A model generated the notes under the pieces. The model had not been told where the DNA came from. It saw nothing but the letters and a program-made list of their open reading frames with translations, and made no database searches. Below are positions 38,731-49,242 of a DNA stretch of 64,000 nucleotides, piece by piece. The position numbers and the translations under genes are program-made. The DNA is from Tritrichomonas musculus (Eukaryota; Parabasalia; Tritrichomonadida; Tritrichomonadidae). The stretch lies in NCBI GenBank assembly GCA_039105265.1, contig JAPFFF010000027.1:806001-870000 (forward strand), in the 5' to 3' direction. Numbering within the stretch: the stretch's first letter is position 1; the number at the start of each line of letters is the position of its first letter.

Positions 38731-39849
38731 TTAAATCCATTTCTTTATATTGTTGGGTATATTTTTCTTCTTTGACCAGTAATCCACTTCAAGATTAGAT
38801 AGCTTTGTTGGAGCACCTTCTCGTAAATTTTTAGCCGGTATGATGTCTTCTGTACCTTCGCTGTATTTAATTTTATATTTGTTCTTTGTTGTATCATAAG
38901 AAATAATCTTCTCCACAATACCTCTCTTGCCTCCCTTAAGTGTTTTGGCCAGAGGCACTTCTGCCTCATTGCCCTTTGAACCTTTATTTTTGTTTTGTGT
39001 CTTGATTAACCTATAACCAGGGAGTTTGTCTATTGACTCATCTTTGGACTTAATTATAAATTGGTTCCCAGCCTTTGAATCAACTATATATGCTTCCTTG
39101 CTTACCTTGTTCCTGCGCTTCGAAAATGGCTCCTTGGCTTGAATAATTCTAACTCTATCATTTGGTTTAAAGTCATATGGATTGTTTTGCGACTTGGTTT
39201 TTACATATTCTTTTTCATCTTTCTCTGTCATCTCGTTTGGTATCTTATAGTCCAATGATCTGTGGGGAGAATTGTTGTATGAATCTATTAAACTATCCAT
39301 TTCTTTCTCATTGATGAACCTGTTCTCGCCAACCATGTCTCTAATCGTTCTCATGAACCTATTTATGATACCTAGTACATTATGATTATTATCCTCGGTA
39401 GTAGTGTAAACAATATTTTTGGTCTTCATCAACTGTAATACATCATTGGACAAGTAAGCAGCATCCTGGTCTGATGTTATCGAATAGACATCTGGCTCGT
39501 CCTCAAAAAATTTATTTAATGCCTGGGCTACCTCTTTTGCACCTTTCCCCTTCATTGGATAACAATATGCTTTTCTTGTGTTAATATTAATTAGCATCAA
39601 ATAGTTGAGACCATCCTTTGTCTTATCATTGATGAATGTGTCCATTTGATATCCCCCAGAGTGTTTAGAATAGATATTCATAAACTTTGCCTTTGGTACC
39701 TTTACATCATGTACTATCTTCCTTAAATAATCTAATGCGGCTTCTTCTGTGAATCCATATCGTTTTGCGAGTGGAACAAATTTAGAGGCAGATCTCCAAG
39801 GAAAAAAAGAATGAAGCTCATTAATTGTCTTAAAATGCTTTTTGTTCAT
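38731..39849 (-). CDS. Maverick DDE (retrovirus-type) integrase
   Basis: The protein has 372 residues. The rve-type catalytic core includes YQMDTFINDKTKDGLNYLML and SITSDQDAAYLSNDV, then a helix with NRFMRTIRDMVG. The C-terminal part is an SH3/chromo-like beta domain (YDTTKNKYKIKYSEGTEDII) that may bind chromatin. It would join the element ends to target DNA. The gene follows the packaging ATPase gene with a 10-bp gap. Confidence 0.85.
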   Translation of the reverse strand: MNKKHFKTINELHSFFPWRSASKFVPLAKRYGFTEEAALDYLRKIVHDVKVPKAKFMNIYSKHSGGYQMDTFINDKTKDGLNYLMLININTRKAYCYPMKGKGAKEVAQALNKFFEDEPDVYSITSDQDAAYLSNDVLQLMKTKNIVYTTTEDNNHNVLGIINRFMRTIRDMVGENRFINEKEMDSLIDSYNNSPHRSLDYKIPNEMTEKDEKEYVKTKSQNNPYDFKPNDRVRIIQAKEPFSKRRNKVSKEAYIVDSKAGNQFIIKSKDESIDKLPGYRLIKTQNKNKGSKGNEAEVPLAKTLKGGKRGIVEKIISYDTTKNKYKIKYSEGTEDIIPAKNLREGAPTKLSNLEVDYWSKKKNIPNNIKKWI

Positions 39850-39860
39850 TTAAATTAGTC

Positions 39861-41111
39861 TTAAACATACATCAATTTCTTATTGAATGGCATGAATTGC
39901 ATCTCAATATAAAATGTTTCATTATTTGGTATCTTTACTGGTATCTGATTATGACGCCCTGAATAGAATTCTATCCAAAATCTTTGATCAGTTGAGTTTA
40001 GCTTGAAGTATTTGATTGGGTTAAATATAACTTTACTATTCCCTAAATATCCTTTTGATGATTGTTCTGCTATTGATGAATATATTTTGCAACTAACTCT
40101 ATCCCACACGTCCTCAAATTGTATTTCTCTCATCCATTTACCTTCATATCTCACTATATTTTCATTTTTGTCTTCAATAGGATTCTCTAAGTCCATGTAT
40201 TTGTTTGGATTATTTTGAAAAGGTTCAAAACCAACATTAAATACATCTGCTAAATCATAAATACTATTAACAGAATTATCTTGTATTCCATTTTTAAAAG
40301 GTCTTATACGAAAGCTAATTGATAAATCAACATAAAATGGATTATTTTCATCTTCATTTAACTTTGAATACATTACTTCAACAAATTTCTTTTTATTATA
40401 ATCATAATATCCATCCATACCAACATCCTTTAAATCAAAAACAGGTTGTCCAACTAATTTTTTTGATTCCTCCAATTCCTCCTTTTTTCTTCCCAATTCC
40501 CAGCACTCATTATATAAAATCTGTCTTTGAAATGTTTTTTGTGCAATTTCATTTAAATCAACACTATTTGCTATTTCATTATCAAGTTGTAATGTTTCAT
40601 TCATTTTCTTTTCTATTTCATCTTCTATTTTCTTTTTTTGTGTATCAATTGAAAAATGAAGAAATTTATTTAATGCAATAGGTGAAACATTATATTTTTC
40701 AAATTCAGGTCCCAAGAAATACCTCAAATCACTTAATATTTCTCTTAAATCTTTTTCAGTAGGAATCCAAGAAGTTACATTATAAAATAATTCTGATTTC
40801 CTATCATTTGGAATGAGTAAATAAAGATCATCATATGATTGATTTGGGTTATTTAGCTTTAAGTCATCATAATCTTTCTTATAATATTTTCTGATTCCTA
40901 TTGTATAAGAAATTTTTCTTCTTCTACTATTTGTCCATATATTTCTTACGCCTATTATTGATTCCCCTCTATTTGAAGTAACCCAATCTTGAGGATAATT
41001 AAAATAAAAACGATTAGGTCTTGTTTTATCTCGTTCCCCATCTTCTAAAAAGTAAGCATATTCAATTGGTATAGGTGTTTGTTCTTCTGTAGGATTTAGT
41101 GTTGGATACAT
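39861..41111 (-). CDS. Maverick unknown protein, candidate minor capsid/structural
   Basis: The start is taken at ATG 41111 (MYPTLNPTEEQTPIP), about 416 residues. It has beta-rich ends, with NRFYFNYPQDWVTSN and SIIGVRNIWTNSRRRKIS near the N-terminus and VKIPNNETFYIEMQFMPF at the C-terminus, and a helical middle. A virion structural role, perhaps minor capsid or penton, is possible. The beta-rich 243-residue protein at 26865 is a rival candidate for that role. Confidence 0.6.
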   Translation of the reverse strand: MYPTLNPTEEQTPIPIEYAYFLEDGERDKTRPNRFYFNYPQDWVTSNRGESIIGVRNIWTNSRRRKISYTIGIRKYYKKDYDDLKLNNPNQSYDDLYLLIPNDRKSELFYNVTSWIPTEKDLREILSDLRYFLGPEFEKYNVSPIALNKFLHFSIDTQKKKIEDEIEKKMNETLQLDNEIANSVDLNEIAQKTFQRQILYNECWELGRKKEELEESKKLVGQPVFDLKDVGMDGYYDYNKKKFVEVMYSKLNEDENNPFYVDLSISFRIRPFKNGIQDNSVNSIYDLADVFNVGFEPFQNNPNKYMDLENPIEDKNENIVRYEGKWMREIQFEDVWDRVSCKIYSSIAEQSSKGYLGNSKVIFNPIKYFKLNSTDQRFWIEFYSGRHNQIPVKIPNNETFYIEMQFMPFNKKLMYV

Positions 41112-41388
41112 TTTTATAAAAATATAAAAACAAAAGTGCAAAAACCAACCCTGAGAGGCCTTTTTCTGAATTACTTATAAAAGAGATCTACTTCAAATGA
41201 AATCCTTATTGAAAGGAGCCGTCCATTAACTAGGGGAAGTTAATGGCCTCGATCAGGAAGATGGAAACTTAACTCAATAAGTTTTTTGTTTGCGGAATAA
41301 TTGTTAACGAACAACTCACAACTTGGCCACAAATCCAAGTTTTCACAGATTTCACTCAAAGTCCACTCTTTCTCATAACTCAGAAAAA

Positions 41389-41455
41389 ATGCGTTCCGGA
41401 TATATGTCGAACCTAGGATGTTAGGTAGGGAGTTTAACCATTACGACACACGCAT
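41389..41455 (-). ncRNA. tRNA-like element in the Maverick
   Basis: On the minus strand, ATGCGT (41455-41450) can pair with ACGCAT (41394-41389), closing a 67-nt unit. TGGTTAA (41440-41434) fits the D-loop/A-box half, and GGTTCGACA (41413-41405) fits a B box. An oligo-T run follows at 41388-41384. The internal stems are poor, so this looks like a degenerate tRNA or a tRNA-derived signal, not a working tRNA. Confidence 0.35.
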
Positions 41456-41584
41456 AGACAAAGATGGAAACTCGATTTTGAATAAATATAAAACCAAATA
41501 AATATTGAAATATATTGTAATAACTCAAATAATATATTCAGAATTTAGTTTTAAAAATAAACCATCCAAAAATATTCTTGTATG

Positions 41585-41656
41585 GGGTCATAGCTCAATG
41601 GAAATATTTGGTGGAAAGTTACATGGTTCGAAAAATAGAAAGTTCGACATTTTTTA
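41585..41656 (+). ncRNA. Second tRNA-like Pol III unit in the Maverick
   Basis: The sequence starts GGGGTCATAGCTCAATGG. It has a good A box (TAGCTCAATGG, 41591-41601), a B-box-like GGTTCGAAA (41625-41633), and a T run at about 41650-41655. No matching 3' acceptor strand is visible. Confidence 0.35.
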
Positions 41657-41811
41657 TAAAAATTAATTTTAATAAATTATAACCATAAACTTGTAAAAAT
41701 AATAAAAAATTTTATCTATCAATTTATTAATAAAATTTTCTTTCACAAATATTATAATTTTAAAGGAAAAAATTTTATTTATCAAATTTGATGAAAATTT
41801 TGGAAATTCAT

Positions 41812-41863
41812 TTGTGCGCACAAGAGTACTTTTGTGCACCTTTGAGTACCTTTGTGCGCACAA
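41812..41863. repeat. Paired 12-bp palindromes TTGTGCGCACAA
   Basis: Exact copies lie at 41812-41823 and 41852-41863, 40 bp apart. A related TTGTGCAC lies between them, and GAGTAC/GAGTACC repeats in the spacers. The arrangement looks like a cluster of binding sites for a dimeric protein. Confidence 0.8.
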
Positions 41864-42130
41864 CAAAAATTTAAATTCAAAAAGTGGAACTAAAATTTTG
41901 AAAAATTAATTAAAATTTATAATAAAATAATAAAAATTTATATTCAAAAAGTGAAAAATAATATTAAAATATCTTGGTGTCTAGTTAACTTTTTAAGAAT
42001 ATTTTTATAAAATCTTTTCAAAATATTTGAGAGAAAAAAATATACTTCTGGCATAAAAATATTTGAGAGAAAATATTAACTCAATCAAAACTCAATATTT
42101 CGAGGTCGTGCCTATACAAGAAATACCGTA

Positions 42131-42354
42131 TTTTCGGGTGTAGAATTCAAAAAACACTATTAGAAAGCTCAAAAACTACTCCATACCTTGGAAATAACAT
42201 TGGCAGAATAGTGAAAGTAGAGAGTGTGTACTTACGATAGGTTTTCAGAGGGTATTTGGCCGGGTAGCGAGGCCCAAGCGAAGGTGTACCTGAGCTTGGT
42301 GGCGAGCAGTGTAGGCTGGGGTGAAGAATGAATCCCAGCCTATACTATACTACT
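42131..42354 (-). repeat. Right terminal inverted repeat of the Maverick
   Basis: This is the exact reverse complement of 17437-17660 and ends CTATACTATACTACT. The 5-bp target duplication CTAGG follows at once. Confidence 0.97.
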
Positions 42355-43085
42355 CTAGGTAAACAAGGCACAGGTAAGAATACATTTTTCACAGATATTG
42401 TATGCAAATGAAAACATTACCTCAATCAATAGCGTCATAGGTAAGTTCAATGCTGTTTTGGAGAATAAGAAGTTATTGATTCTGAACGAGTTGCAGAGTA
42501 TAAATTCAAACAAGTATTTGAACAATGATGCTTTAAAATCGGTGATTACGGACAAATCAATCAACAGAGATCAAAAGAACGAGCGCTTATGTGAAAACGT
42601 AGCCAGTTTCATAATAGTATCGAACAATGATATTCATATCAAAATAGAATCATCAGATGGACGATATGTAGTGAGTAAGACATCTGACAAGCACAAGAGT
42701 CATTTCGATTATTTCGAAAAATTGAGCAATTCATTTACGCAGGAGTTTTAAGAAAACTTATTCACATTCTTTATGACAATGAACGTTAAGGACTATAACC
42801 TGAGGAAATTACCTAACACAACTGCGAAAGAAACATTTAAAAAGCATCTATGTCAAGCTATGAATTATTTGTGAGAGATCATTATGATGATTTTGTACAA
42901 AAGAATAAGTTTCAAACATGTAGCTCATGAACATTCATTGCGAATATGAAGAAGTTCAAAAGGGAACTCTAAAGCTAGATGGGTTAATGGGAAAACACAA
43001 AAGGTGTATAACTTATTATGAAAGATTCAAGCATTATCACAAGGATTTAGAACAATTGATACTTAAGCCTCTGAATTGGGGGTAA
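42355..43085 (+). pseudogene. Virus-type SF3/DUF5906-like helicase relic, right half
   Basis: This is a fossil. Immediately right of the Maverick a plus-strand stretch has a Walker A-like signature, and then a helicase B-site region (LENKKLLILNELQSI) and VASFIIVSNNDIHIKIE, typical of superfamily-3 virus-type helicases. C-terminal similarity (FFMTMNVKDYNLRKLP) continues in decayed form to about 43085. It is the other half of the gene whose left half lies at 16930-17436. It is broken by the insertion and by further decay. Confidence 0.6.
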
Positions 43086-43350
43086 AATCTTCCCCAGGGG
43101 AAAAAGCTTGGGGAAATGTAACCACTTTCAAAAAAAAAAAAAAATGTAACCACTTCTAAAAAAATTTTTTTATATTTCAAAAGAATTCAATAAATTATTA
43201 TATATTTCAAAAAAATATATCAAAACTTGTTTAATCATGAAAGAAATGAAAACACATTTTTCAGTTATATAAATTATTATAAAGTTTAAATATTATTTTC
43301 AATGTTTGCTCTTTTGTTTGGTTTAATCGTATAAGTTTGAATGAAATATA
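43086..43350. other. AT-rich spacer
   Basis: A CCCC/GGGG-rich hairpin-like patch (CTTCCCCAGGGGAA) near 43090-43103 marks the end of the helicase relic. The rest is AT-rich and shows no feature. Confidence 0.4.
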
Positions 43351-44508
43351 GGGTGGCCATTAAGTAACCGCAATTTCAAAGGCTGATGAGTAATGAATAT
43401 TATTTTTAATGTATTATAACTGTTTATGAACTTAAATTTTTTTTGCTATTATTGTGGACTTTGATATATTATATTTGGTTCAAAAAAATTGATTTCAGAA
43501 AAAATCCACTTTTTGAGACAAATGCATTAAAATAAAGGGCAGCGACCAATGTCCCTACTTTAACGGTCACTGTTAACGGTCATAATGGTAGGGACAAATG
43601 GAGCAGCGACAAATGTCCCTACTTTAACGGTCATTTTTAACGGTTATAGCATATATTTACCTGTAAAAACAACGAGAGATGTGAATTTTATGATAAATTG
43701 CGCATAAAATGTTTTAAAAATGCTAGATTACAAAAATGTTTATAAGACGAATTCAAAAAAACTGGAAATTCAGATAAAAATTAGAATATGATTTATCCAA
43801 AAAAAAAAACTTAATAAATTAGTCGAAATGTTAAGACTAATAATAAATTTCAAAAATGCTTTCAGCTTATAGCTTATATATTGCTCAAACAACTAATACT
43901 TTTATAATTTTAAAAATCTTTTCATACATTTTTTTCCCCTCAATTTTAATTTTTTCACATACTTAGAAAAACTGCGAAATGCGGAAGTTTTTGAATATTC
44001 ATTGTTTTCTTTTAATCAAAGTAATTTAGTAAATCAAAATATTAATAATTAAAACATGGTTGATGTTTACAATACTGCTATTTAGAAATCAATTGTATAT
44101 CTTGAATGCATTTTGAATAATAATCACTATTTTATAGCAAGACCAGATTTTTGGCTATGAGTAAATAATTTGAGTTTAATATGTTACACATGATGAAAAT
44201 GATCTTAAAAAATATCACATGATGAAGTATTTGTGCATATAAATATAATTTATATGGTGATTGAATAATATCCTTACAGTTCATTATTTTTTTATGAGTT
44301 AAATCACAAATTTACATTTTTTTGACTTTTATATATTAACGTAATTTGAAAATGAACTTTTTGATAATGGTTTTTCTAGATATGCATCAAAACAAAACTA
44401 AAAATTAATTATGCAAATTAAAATTATTTAAGCATAGTTTTAAGAAATACTTATATTTTTCGAAGTACATTGTCATTCATCGAGAATGCGGTTACATATC
44501 GACCACCC
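43351..44508. mobile_element. Non-autonomous mariner-like element with terminal inverted repeats
   Basis: The two ends (GGGTGGCCATTAAGTAACCG and, inverted, GGGTGGTCGATATGTAACCG) agree at 21 of 27 positions. The element is flanked by TA on both sides (43349-43350, 44509-44510), the target duplication of Tc1/mariner transposons. The 1,158-bp interior is AT-rich and has no open frame. It also has a partial tandem repeat at 43541-43650 (AGCGAC-AATGTCCCTACTTT unit). Confidence 0.65.
43541..43650. repeat. Imperfect 64-bp tandem repeat inside the element
   Basis: Unit one (43541-43604) and unit two (from 43605) share AATGTCCCTACTTTAACGGT. Unit one also contains the inverse motif GTAGGGACAAATG, so the unit can fold back. 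Confidence 0.7.
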
Positions 44509-44599
44509 TATATTACCTTGACTTTGTTTTTTCGAAAAAAACAAATATAATTTTTTTTCCTTTCAATTATTTAAAAGCATTGAATCATGTAATTTATCT

Positions 44600-44830
44600 T
44601 TATAAGCCCTTTCTAATCTTGCAATGTACCTGACATTATTATATGGCCAGCCTACAGTTCTGATTTCAGAACAAGTGTGGAGTTATTCAATGCAAAAAGT
44701 AAGATGTATTAGTTTTTTTCAAGGCTGATGAACTTTTTGAAAGGCTATAATATTCCAAATTCACTAATCCACAATATTTGTGAATCTTATTATGCACATC
44801 CCAAAGTTTGCAATGATCTTAACCGCCAAA
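44600..44830 (+). pseudogene. Degenerate Tc1/mariner transposase C-terminal relic
   Basis: One frame reads IWPAYSSDFRTSVELFNAKS at 44641-44700. It resembles the WPxYSPDxNxxEnxW motif around the last catalytic region of DD34D/E transposases. A later stretch, IPNSLIHNICESYYAHPKVC, resembles the C-terminal end of such enzymes. There are frame breaks and no start. It lies just outside the mariner-like element at 43351-44508. The identification rests on a short motif. Confidence 0.35.
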
Positions 44831-45129
44831 GTTAAAATTCACATAGGAAAGAGGTAAGACTTATAGACGACCGATTAATGATTAAATTTTATTAAATGAA
44901 AATTTATTATTAAATTAACTTCCGAATAATTCAAAAATTGAATACTTTGCTTTGAGAAAAATTAAAATGTTAGTCACTTTATCGTTTTTTTAATTGAATT
45001 TTAAAAATGAATTTAGGGTTATTTGTTCGTTATGTCGAACATTTCTAGTCTGAGTTTAATACTCATTTACTTTTTTTTTTATTAAATAAAAACGTGAATA
45101 AAATAAATTATTTGTTATTCTAGATTTTT

Positions 45130-45490
45130 TGTTCCAATTGAAAGATCTTTAACATCTTCAAAAATGGTTTTGATTTCATCATTTTAGTTGGAGGATCATC
45201 CAAAATGGAGAACAAATTCCAGCTTTTAAAACGATTCCATTTCATGCTGTTTTATATAGACAAGAAGAAATTAATGTTGATATTGTATAGAAGGAGTAAA
45301 TGAAATTGATTCTGAAAATCAATTAATTGGACATTTTTCTATTAAAAATTTACATACATTTGAATTTTTTTAAAATTCATTTCAATTTTCATTGGATGAA
45401 AATGAAATTTTGCCTACCAAAGCTCATTCAGAGTAAAGTGATATAGAAAGATCTATAGATATTGATGAAGAAAATTTTGTGAAAAATCTT
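45130..45490 (+). pseudogene. Hsp70 relic
   Basis: DFIILVGGSSKM (from 45169) matches the C-terminal end of the Hsp70 ATPase domain. TIPFHAVLYRQEEINVDIV and, in another frame, NEIDSENQLIGHFSI match the start of the substrate-binding domain, where canonical Hsp70 has an IPxxxS...VxIxVyEGE pattern. The segment between them and everything upstream are missing. At least two frameshifts and one stop are present. It is a truncated host gene copy, not functional. Confidence 0.5.
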
Positions 45491-45693
45491 CAATCTTAAA
45501 ATTATATTAGTAAATACTTTGATTTTAAAATATCATTTAAATATAAATTGTTTTGAAATATAATTAGAAAATAAAACCATTTGAGAATTCTATTTAATTA
45601 TTATCATTCTAAATGTAATTAATTTTTAATTTATTTTGAATGGAATTTAATATTGTTATGTTTGAATGATATTGAATTTTTAATTTACAACTA

Positions 45694-47273
45694 GAGTATA
45701 TGGGAAAAAAAAAATTAATGGACAAAAAAAAATTAATGGTCAATTTATATTTGGTCGGATAAAAAAATAAATAAATTTTCTCAAAATATTAGAGCTTTTC
45801 TAATAATAATTAGTAATAAATGTTTTTCATATAATTTCTAATTTTATATCCAAATGAAAATGCATTTTCTCAGTTATATGTGAAACAAATAATAAACTAA
45901 AAAAATATTGTAAAAAAATAATAATTTAAGCATATTTTCTGAAATAATAATTATCTTTTGTATTATAAGTAATAATTATTAATGTAATATGATTTTAATT
46001 GTTTCTTATTATTATCAATTCCTAAAGCCTACTACAAACAGAAAAAAATTACAAATAATTTGTACATAATTTTCACTTCACTTTTGGGGTCATCCTAACA
46101 TATCCTTAATAGATTCTTACCAATTTTGGGGAAAATAATATATATCATATATGCGTTGTAAATATCTAAGATAATGTTTTGAATCAAATATATTTGTTGA
46201 ATTATGAATATCACATTCTTCTTAAATAAAATGCAAAAAACTCTATTAGACAAACAATTTCAAATGAACGTCATTTCTCATTAAAATATATATTATGTGT
46301 TTATTGATTTCTAATTGGTTTTGTCAATTTATTATGTTTGATGAATTGAAAAAATTAAAAATTAAAAATATTTTATATCTAGGTTTTCACAAGAAAAAAA
46401 TGATTACAAAAGAATATGATATAGAAAACGAATTTATATACAATCATATATTATGAATATATTGATAAATTGAAATAAGTTCATTGCATTCTGAAAATAA
46501 TTGGTATTTTTTGAAAAAAAATTGAATCATTTTCAATTCATTATATATGAAATATTTCAATTCATCAATTATAAATAATAAATGTATAAGATGCACTTAA
46601 TTAATTTGCGGAAGTAATTTTTTTTAGCTTGAGGTTTAATGTGCATTATTATATTTTTTTACCAAAAAAAATTTTTTTCTCTTTTCTGTAAGAAAAAAAT
46701 CATGTACCATAAAGTTACAAAACTGAAACTCTGGAATTCCATTGTGGACATCTTTAACATTATAATAACAGGGTAAAAACCGAAAAATGAAAATCAAATA
46801 ATCATATTGATATTTTGTGAAAAATTAATATTTTTATTAATTTTTGATATATATGAAATAAAAATATCTATTTAATATCAAATACCCAAATAATTTCAAA
46901 TATTATTAAGAAATGATAGTTTTTTGTTAATTCTTTTTTTTATCAACTTTTTGATAAGTTCGATATGATATCATATATTAAAATATATCATGTAATACTC
47001 CTTATATATTAAATTTTTCTATAAGGAAATAATATATTATGTGTTTGAAAATAAAATACCATTAAAAAATTCAAAATTAATCATTATTTAAAAAAATGTA
47101 GATTAATTATATTGAGAATTTACCTTCATAAAAATAAGCAAAAATACGATGATACTACATCAATTATAATGATAAATAAAACTGCAAAATCTCAGATTTC
47201 TAAATCTTTTCTATTTATGTGAAATGGTGATTAATATTATTTTGTCTCATAATTTTTTTTTTTCCATATACTC
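45694..47273. mobile_element. Second TA-flanked element with short inverted ends
   Basis: The left end GAGTATATGGGAAAAAAA and the inverted right end GAGTATATGGAAAAAAAA share about 25 positions including the poly-A part. TA flanks both sides (45692-45693 and 47274-47275). The interior has no open frame. The low complexity of the ends makes chance similarity possible, but the non-A part GAGTATATGG plus TA is exact. Confidence 0.45.
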
Positions 47274-49170
47274 TATAAACCTTCGAAAGGTAACCTCAAA
47301 AAATTAACCCGACCACATTTTTTTTTTTCGGGTCACTACCCAAAAAAAAAGTGAAGAGTTCGTGTTTGACCCTTCTGTTTCTCTTTTGTTTTTAGTATTA
47401 ATTCTTTTAAAATTATGTATTATATGCTATTTAATATTAAATGGTATATTTTTTAAAAGTAAATTTTGCTTTCCTAATTTATTTTTTTTATATAATGACT
47501 TGTGATATAAAAATTGCAGGTATAGTTTAAATTTTACGCAAGTAAAGGCAAAAGCAATAATTAGAAATTATTTTCAATATTTTTTCTTTCAAAAGCAAAA
47601 ACATGAAGCTTAGGGCTGTAAAATCTGATATATTTTTTGATTAGAACAAAACTAATATATCCTCATTTTTATTCGATATCATATTTCATATTGAAAAAGT
47701 GCTTTAAACTTTAATGAAAAAGAAGCAAAAAAATTAGTAATAATTTAGGTGCGGAAAAAGTATCATTTCAAAAAAAAATTATCAAAAAACTATCCTAAAA
47801 AAGTGACAGCGTACAAAAAGTATTTTGGATGTCTATTACTTATTGATTATCGTAAAAAAAAGTGTATATTTTAAAATATTAACTTTTTTTAAATATTTTA
47901 TTTTCAGATAAGTTTTTTTGATATAACGGCATTTGTTATATTTAACAAATGGAAGCATATAACAAGAACATTGGGAGGAAAAATCTTAAAATTTTATTTA
48001 TTTTTCTTGTTTTTTTAATTATGTAACACTAGAGTATATATATACAAAATAAATTATTATTCGTTTGTGTAATATCAAAATAATATGTATATTTTAGGTG
48101 AGACCAAATATTTATTAAGAAATTAATATTTTTTTTATGAAAAAATTTCAATTAACTTACTTATTTTTTGAATTCAATAATTTTTTTAATTTTTTGGTTA
48201 TATTGAATATTTTAAAGTATTTGTTCACAATTTAGGTATTAATTGAATACATTAATATTCATACAATATTATGAATCAAATATATATTATTACTCAACTA
48301 TTATAATATTAATATAAATCTATATATATTTATAAAATATTTATTTTATATATATAAATTATGAAACGATTAAATAATAAAATATTTAATCAGAGTAGAT
48401 ACAGATTTATACTTATTATTTTAAAAATTCATTAAACTTTTTGAAACATCAACCATTTGATTTAACGTCATTTTCTCTACAAAATTCATTTAAATTATAT
48501 TTACAATTTCTTAAATATCTTTTTATTTTCAAAATTTTTTTAAATAATTTATTATTATTCTAAAAATAGAAAATATAATTTATTCAAAAATATAAACTTT
48601 TTCAATAGAAATTTTAAAAATTTTTTATTCATTTATTATGAATCAAGATTTTTATTGTTTTTTAAGTTAATATAATCAAAAAATTCATCAATAGGACCAG
48701 TCCGCTATATAATTTTTTATATAGCGTGTCAATCAACATCATTAAATTATAAAATACTGGAATAACTAAATTGAACGAGCTTAATAATATCATAATAATA
48801 TTCAGATTTATAAATAATGCATAAAACAATTACTTATAAATTAATCAATACTTTTTTTCATTTTTATAAGTTAATTAAGCATTAAATCAAGTGAAAATGA
48901 AAGACTATGAATAAATTATTTTTGCAAAAATAAAATAATGTATAAGAAGAATGATTTATGATATAAGTAAATATTTTGCAAATAAAATTTACAGGAAAGT
49001 GATTTCAAAATCCAATTTTTCAAGAAATTTGTATAAGCATTTTTATAATTAAAAAAAAAAAGTAAAAATTTTCATTAAAAAAGATTAAATATTGCCTAAT
49101 GTAATTATTTAATTATTTTTTATATAATACTTTATTCAATATGCAAAGATAAAAGTATTTTAAAAATTTC

Positions 49171-49242
49171 GGGTCAAAAACCGCTTTGGGTAAGCGGTAA
49201 TTTGCGACCCCTGGTCAAAATATACCTAAAATTTTTGACCAG
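49171..49242. other. GC-rich patch that folds into nested and adjacent hairpins
   Basis: The outer stem GGGTC (49171-49175) pairs with GACCC (49206-49210). It encloses the hairpin ACCGCT / AGCGGT (49180-49185, 49193-49198). Directly beside it is the hairpin CTGGTCAAAA / TTTTGACCAG (49211-49220, 49233-49242). The surroundings are about 85% A+T. It could be a transposon end, a small structured RNA or a recombination site. Confidence 0.5.

Larger units (their letters stand above)
41112..42130. other. Non-coding right subterminal region of the Maverick
   Basis: About 1 kb without a credible gene, unusual in an otherwise packed element. It contains a 9-bp-arm hairpin (CCATTAACT / AGTTAATGG, 41223-41246), two tRNA-like Pol III units, and two copies of a 12-bp palindrome. 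It may hold replication or packaging signals. Confidence 0.6.
17437..42354. mobile_element. Maverick/Polinton, appears whole
   Basis: This 24,918-bp element is bounded by 224-bp inverted repeats that are identical base for base. It is flanked by a 5-bp duplication, CTAGG (17432-17436 and 42355-42359), within the 5-6 bp usual for Mavericks. It carries the hallmark set: protein-primed DNA polymerase B, DDE integrase, double-jelly-roll major capsid protein, and FtsK/HerA-type packaging ATPase, together with about thirteen other frames. Identical ends and long open frames imply a very recent insertion. It is nested in an older helicase relic. No separate adenovirus-type (Ulp1-like) protease gene was recognised. 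Confidence 0.95.

Noticed and set aside
42355-42751. Short frame right of the Maverick as an independent gene
   Set aside because: Its motif content shows it is part of the interrupted helicase relic, not a separate gene.
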